Shown here piece after piece: positions 60,207-64,000 of a stretch of DNA of 64,000 bases. Location: NCBI GenBank assembly GCA_965248955.1, contig OZ252212.1, positions 1,612,001 to 1,676,000 of the forward strand, written 5' to 3'. The notes beneath the pieces were generated by a model, which worked only from the letters and a program-made list of their open reading frames with translations, did not search any database and was not told where the DNA came from. Both the position numbers and the translations under genes were made by a program. Source of the stretch: DAOUJH01 sp965248955 (GTDB lineage Bacteria > Chloroflexota > Dehalococcoidia > Lucifugimonadales > QGNO01). Numbering within the stretch: the first letter of the stretch is position 1; the number at the start of each line of letters is the position of its first letter.

Positions 60207-61493
60207 ATGGCAAACGTTAGACCGTTCCGCGGCGTCCGCTACTCCGCTCAGGCCGCATCCCGTCTCGGCAAGCTGATCTGCCCTCCGTACGACGTGATCT
60301 CGCTTGATGACCAAGAGGCGCTGAGAACCAGCGGGCCTCACAACGCCATACACCTGGAGCTGCCCGAGGGGGAAGCCCCAGCCAGGTATGAAAACGCTGC
60401 CGGAAGGTTTCATGCCTGGCAGAGGGAAGGTGTACTGGTAAGGGACGGGACCCCCGGCTTCTACGTGCTTAGGCACAGCTTCTCGCACAGGGGCGCGTCG
60501 TTTGAAAGATGGGGCCTCACCGCCGCCGTCCGGTTGGAGGAGTACGAAAGCCGGGTGGTGCTTCCACACGAGGAGACGCGGGCCGCACCCAAGGAGGACA
60601 GGTTCCGGCTTATGCAGGCCTGCCGGGCCAACTTCAGCCCCATCATGTCGCTCTACCGCGACGGCAAGGGCAGGATCAGGGAGGCGATGCTGGACCTGGC
60701 GGGAAGAGAACCCGATGCCGTCGCCCAGTACGGGGACGATCACTTCTCGATGTGGGCGGCGCCTTCAGACCATCTGGGAGAAGTGGTGAACGGCGTTCTG
60801 GAGGATGCTTCGCTATTCATCGCGGACGGGCATCACAGGTATGAAACGGCGCTTAGATACCGGGATTGGGCGAGTGGACAGTCCGGCTCATTGGACGAGG
60901 AAAATGCTTTCAACTATGTAATGATGACCCTGATTGAGTTTAATGATGCCGGCCTGCTGGTGCTGCCCTATCACCGCACCCTGGGAAATATGGACGCTCC
61001 CACGTTGACATCGGTGCGCGAGCAACTGCTGAGTGTGTTCGACATTCAGACGTTCGCGTCACAGCCGGTCTCTGCGGGTGAATTGGAGGAGGCCGTAAAG
61101 TGTACGCAAGGGGTGGCGCTGGGACTCTTGGGGCCGGACGGTGAAGGCCCGTATCTGCTCAAGCTGGAGAACGAACGGGTGCGAGACGAGCTGCGCCGTC
61201 TGCCGGGAGGAGATGCGCTACGTGATTCCGAGGGGTGGGTTCTGCACCAGGTCCTGATGCATGAGCTGGGGGACGAACTGCAAGACCACCTGGAGTACGT
61301 GCACGACCCGGAAGAGGCATGGTCGAATGTGGTGATGGGGGAGCGGCAGATGGCGTTTTTCCTCAAGGCTTTTCCCCTAGACCTCTTCCGAGCAGTGGTC
61401 GGGACGGGACAGAGGTTGCCGCCGAAATCCACCTATTTCCATCCCAAGCTGCCGACGGGGATGGTATTCAACCCATTGGAGGGGAGGCTCTAA
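60207..61493 (+). CDS. DUF1015 family protein
   Basis: A 428-residue protein of the DUF1015 family, recognised by VRPFRGVRYS at the N-terminus, LICPPYDVIS and FIADGHHRYETALRYRDW. The central HHRYETA motif is highly conserved, which suggests an enzyme, but the family has no settled function. ATG 60207 is preferred to a TTG one codon earlier. Family members often neighbour serA and class V aminotransferase genes, as here, which hints at serine metabolism. It converges on the coiled-coil gene with a 4-base overlap. Confidence 0.88.
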   Translation: MANVRPFRGVRYSAQAASRLGKLICPPYDVISLDDQEALRTSGPHNAIHLELPEGEAPARYENAAGRFHAWQREGVLVRDGTPGFYVLRHSFSHRGASFERWGLTAAVRLEEYESRVVLPHEETRAAPKEDRFRLMQACRANFSPIMSLYRDGKGRIREAMLDLAGREPDAVAQYGDDHFSMWAAPSDHLGEVVNGVLEDASLFIADGHHRYETALRYRDWASGQSGSLDEENAFNYVMMTLIEFNDAGLLVLPYHRTLGNMDAPTLTSVREQLLSVFDIQTFASQPVSAGELEEAVKCTQGVALGLLGPDGEGPYLLKLENERVRDELRRLPGGDALRDSEGWVLHQVLMHELGDELQDHLEYVHDPEEAWSNVVMGERQMAFFLKAFPLDLFRAVVGTGQRLPPKSTYFHPKLPTGMVFNPLEGRL

Positions 61494-61945
61494 GGTACGG
61501 GCTCCTGCTCAGAGGCACGCCGTTGTGCCAGGTCGGTTATGGCTTTACCGGCGCGCTGGCTGTAGTCGTTGATGAACTGCTCCAGGGCCTCGATCTTGGA
61601 GATGGTTTCGCTCTCTTTGGGCCGCAATGACTGGAGCTTTGCCAGCGTATCCTTGGCATCCTCAACCCGGCGCGTCAACTGCAGCGCCTCCAACTCTCTG
61701 TTGGCCCGCTCCTTGATCATAAGCAGGTGCTTCCGCTCCGTCTCTATTCTATCCAGCCTCTCCTGGACCTCACTCATGACGTTGAGCGAGGCTTCCAGGG
61801 GAAGGTGTGCGTAAAGAGCTTGCTGTGGAGCGCGATTCATCTGCTGACGGAACTGCCTGAGCTGGGCATCCAGATGGTTTTCCTTGTTGTTCAGTTCAGC
61901 AAGGAAAAGCCGGAGCTTGGCGACGGCGGAGTCTATTTGACCCAT
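61490..61945 (-). CDS. Coiled-coil hypothetical protein
   Basis: A 151-residue, almost wholly helical protein, rich in Glu, Lys, Arg, Gln and Leu, with heptad-like patterns over residues 1-40 and 58-135 (LDRIETERKHLLMIKERANRELEAL). No family is recognised, no cysteine is present and no membrane segment is visible. It follows serA by 17 bases and is probably in the same transcript. It may be a structural or scaffold protein; nothing more can be said. Confidence 0.75.
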   Translation of the reverse strand: MGQIDSAVAKLRLFLAELNNKENHLDAQLRQFRQQMNRAPQQALYAHLPLEASLNVMSEVQERLDRIETERKHLLMIKERANRELEALQLTRRVEDAKDTLAKLQSLRPKESETISKIEALEQFINDYSQRAGKAITDLAQRRASEQEPVP

Positions 61946-61962
61946 GGGTGCTTCCTACATAC

Positions 61963-63540
61963 CTAGAGAACTACAACCTCAACCCTATCTATGTTGGGGA
62001 TGTCTCTGATCTGCCTCAACACCTCTTCAGGCATGGGGTCGTCCAGGCCTACCACCATCATGGCCTTGCCTCTTGGCGCCTTGCGTCCTACCGCCATGAA
62101 CGCAATGTTTATGTCATAGTTGCCGGTTAGAGTGCCCAAGGCGCCGATCATGCCCGGCTTGTCCTGGTGCTCAATGAAAAGCATATAGGAGCTGCTTGGC
62201 ACCACGTCCAACACGTAATCGTTGACCTGGACTATGTGCGTCTCGTTCTGAATGCGCGTCCCCATCAGCGAGAAGCTGCCCTGGTCCGTGCTGGCTTCGA
62301 CGGTGATAGCGGCGTGGTAGGCCCCGGACTCGGTGTCCGCCTCTTCCATAATGCGGAGGCCCCGTTGGGCGGCCAGCACACTGGCGTTGACCAGGTTGAC
62401 GCGTTCCTCGGAAACCTTGCCCAGGAAGCCAACCAGTGCCGCGGACCTGAGAGTGGGGGTACTGTACTTGGTCAACTCACCGGCGTACTTGATGGTCAGC
62501 GATGAGAACTGACCCCTGGCGAGCTGAGAGACCAGTGTCCCCAGTACTGTGGAGGTCTCCAAGTAGGGAGCTACAACTTCCTGTACCTCCGGCGATAGGA
62601 ATGGCATATTGACGGTGGACTTGGCTGGTCTGCCGTTGAGGACGGCAAGTACCTCCTCCGCCACTTCCTTGGCCACTTCCGCCTGGGCCTCCGTGGTGGA
62701 GCCGCCCAGATGTGGGGTGGTGATTACCCTGGGATGGCCGACCAGCGGCGACTCTCCCGGAGGCTCTTTGACGAATACGTCCAGGGCCACGCCGGCAATG
62801 CTGCCTTTGTCCAGGGCTTCCAGAAGGGCTTCTTCATCTATGATTCCGCCCCGGGCAACGTTGATCAGCCTAACGCCAGGTTTCATGACAGCCATCTGGG
62901 CTTCGCCTATGAGGCTTTTCGTCACGTCCGTCATGGGGACGTGGACGGTGATGAAGTCGGAGCCTTTATACAGCTCTTCCAGCGAAGTGAGGCCCAGGCC
63001 CAGGCGCTTGGCGTGCTCCGGCGAGACATACGGATCGTAGCCGAGCAAATGCATGTCGAAGCTGGCGGCGCGGCGGGCTACCTCCGAACCCACCTTGCCC
63101 AGGCCGATGATGCCCAACGTCTTGCCGCGCACCTCTGTTCCAATGAAGAAGCTGCGCCTCCACTCTCCATGCCTCATGCTGGCGTTGGCCTGGGGCACGT
63201 GACGAGCCAGGGCCAGCATCAGCGCTATCGTGTGTTCGGCGGCGGCGATGGTGTTGCCTGTAGGGGCGTTGACCACGGCGATCCCTCTGTGAGTGGAGGC
63301 TTCCAGGTCTATGTTGTCCACTCCAACGCCGGCACGGCCAATGACTTGAAGTTTAGCGCCGGCATCTACAACGTCCGCCGTGACCTTGGTCTCGCTTCTC
63401 ACGATGAGACCGTCGTATTCCGGCAAGATGCGCTTCAATTCCTCTTTATCCAGTCCGGTGCGGACGTCGACCTCGGCCTGCCGGGAAAGGAGTTCTACGC
63501 CTTCCCTGGCGATGGGGTCGGAGACAATGATCCGCAGCAT
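61963..63540 (-). CDS. serA: D-3-phosphoglycerate dehydrogenase
   Basis: A 525-residue long-form SerA, the first enzyme of serine synthesis. The NAD-binding GIIGLGKVGSEVA, the substrate Arg region NVARGGIIDEEALL and the catalytic His in TTPHLGGSTTEAQ are present, then an intervening domain and a C-terminal ACT domain (HQDKPGMIGALGTLTGNYDINIAFMAVGR) that usually senses serine. The ATG overlaps the stop of the upstream aminotransferase (TAATG), so the two are coupled. It supplies serine for glycine cleavage and cysteine synthesis. Confidence 0.95.
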   Translation of the reverse strand: MLRIIVSDPIAREGVELLSRQAEVDVRTGLDKEELKRILPEYDGLIVRSETKVTADVVDAGAKLQVIGRAGVGVDNIDLEASTHRGIAVVNAPTGNTIAAAEHTIALMLALARHVPQANASMRHGEWRRSFFIGTEVRGKTLGIIGLGKVGSEVARRAASFDMHLLGYDPYVSPEHAKRLGLGLTSLEELYKGSDFITVHVPMTDVTKSLIGEAQMAVMKPGVRLINVARGGIIDEEALLEALDKGSIAGVALDVFVKEPPGESPLVGHPRVITTPHLGGSTTEAQAEVAKEVAEEVLAVLNGRPAKSTVNMPFLSPEVQEVVAPYLETSTVLGTLVSQLARGQFSSLTIKYAGELTKYSTPTLRSAALVGFLGKVSEERVNLVNASVLAAQRGLRIMEEADTESGAYHAAITVEASTDQGSFSLMGTRIQNETHIVQVNDYVLDVVPSSSYMLFIEHQDKPGMIGALGTLTGNYDINIAFMAVGRKAPRGKAMMVVGLDDPMPEEVLRQIRDIPNIDRVEVVVL

Positions 63541-64000
63541 TACCTGCTTACCGCCTTTGCCGGATGAAAACCAACCCTGGGAAGGGCGCCGGCCAGCGAG
63601 TCCAGAACGTTCTGAATATCGCTTTCCGAGCAGTATCCCAGGTGGCCGATGCGAAAGATCTTTCCCTCCAGGTCCGCCTGGCCCCCGGCAAGGACAACGT
63701 CATAGTCCGTGCGCATGACGCCAATGAGCTCGGAGGCTTCGACGCTCTCTGGTACGGCTACCGCGGTCACCGTATTGGAGGCCACCGATTCGTCGGCGAA
63801 GAGACTTAGCCCAAGCGACTTCACGCCCTCACGGCACATCCTGCCGATGCCGGCGTGGCGTTCGTGGACGTTGGCGATTCCTTCATCCATCAGCTTGTCC
63901 AGCGCCGCCTCCAGCCCGAACATAACGCCAACCGCCGGAGTCCAGGGCGTTTGGCCTCGCTGCAGGTACCTCTTGGCTGCCGTGAGATCAAAGTAGAAGC
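63540..64000 (-). CDS. Class V aminotransferase, C-terminal part
   Basis: The frame is open to the window edge, so the N-terminal part is missing. The visible 152 residues start FYFDLTAAKRYLQRGQTPWTPAVG and continue with MFGLEAALDKLMDEGIANVHERH, typical of the alanine-glyoxylate / serine-pyruvate aminotransferase branch just after the PLP lysine. In several bacteria and archaea such an enzyme beside serA is the partner for serine synthesis from 3-phosphohydroxypyruvate. Its stop overlaps the serA start. Substrate assignment is from context only. Confidence 0.85.
   Translation of the reverse strand, partial: FYFDLTAAKRYLQRGQTPWTPAVGVMFGLEAALDKLMDEGIANVHERHAGIGRMCREGVKSLGLSLFADESVASNTVTAVAVPESVEASELIGVMRTDYDVVLAGGQADLEGKIFRIGHLGYCSESDIQNVLDSLAGALPRVGFHPAKAVSR

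Noticed and set aside
1..64000. CRISPR arrays, rRNA genes, prophage or restriction-modification systems
   Set aside because: No spaced direct repeats, rRNA sequence, integrase or methylase was seen; the only mobile DNA is the pair of IS30 elements.

Overview
The window looks like a piece of a Chloroflexota chromosome, probably of the Dehalococcoidia/SAR202 type. This rests on the overall gene content, on lipoproteins with long Pro/Thr-rich linkers, and on several apparently leaderless genes; no rRNA or phylogenetic marker was available to test it. Genes are densely packed on both strands, in short operons with overlapping stops and starts.

Layout. 1-2038: end of a MaoC-like gene, plsX and fabG (lipid synthesis). 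2089-7560: a ygfZ-like folate protein divergent from a complete glycine cleavage operon gcvT-gcvH-gcvPA-gcvPB, followed by an orphan glmL and an AT-richer uracil-DNA glycosylase-like gene. 9694-11483: ccdA with an IS30 element just upstream. 11697-17383: the assimilatory sulfate pathway on the minus strand (sir, cysH, cysC, sat) beside an Lrp/AsnC regulator. 17511-20160: two tRNAs, a DRTGG protein, speD and speE. 20187-27627: oxidoreductase, CocE hydrolase, MFS transporter, htpX, trxB and an A-type Fe-S protein. 27784-42454: two paralogous peptide-type ABC operons pointing toward each other, with a second IS30 copy, lhgO, tRNA-Gln and a 1041-residue BNR-repeat protein between them. 42907-50699: phosphatase, D-aminopeptidase, YyaL-like protein, cysteine synthase, selD, a JAMM peptidase and a PDZ protein. 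50785-64000: leuB, an ABC-2 exporter, a lipoprotein metalloprotease, pth, a trans-sulfuration enzyme, ligA, a DUF1015 protein, serA and the end of its aminotransferase partner.

Strongest observations. (1) sir and cysH are each preceded by a short reading frame with alternating Cys codons, then mutually exclusive antiterminator and terminator hairpins: two ribosome-mediated cysteine attenuators in one pathway. (2) selD has an in-frame TGA at the catalytic position (residue 17) with a hairpin just downstream, so SelD is a selenoprotein and an open reading frame beginning downstream would miss its N-terminus. (3) Both IS30 copies sit in REP-like palindromes, and each transposase takes its stop codon from the target palindrome. 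(4) Four starts share a TANNNT box 10-11 bases before ATG, which suggests leaderless mRNAs. Serine (serA), glycine cleavage, sulfide production and cysteine synthase together give a coherent serine/glycine/cysteine supply.
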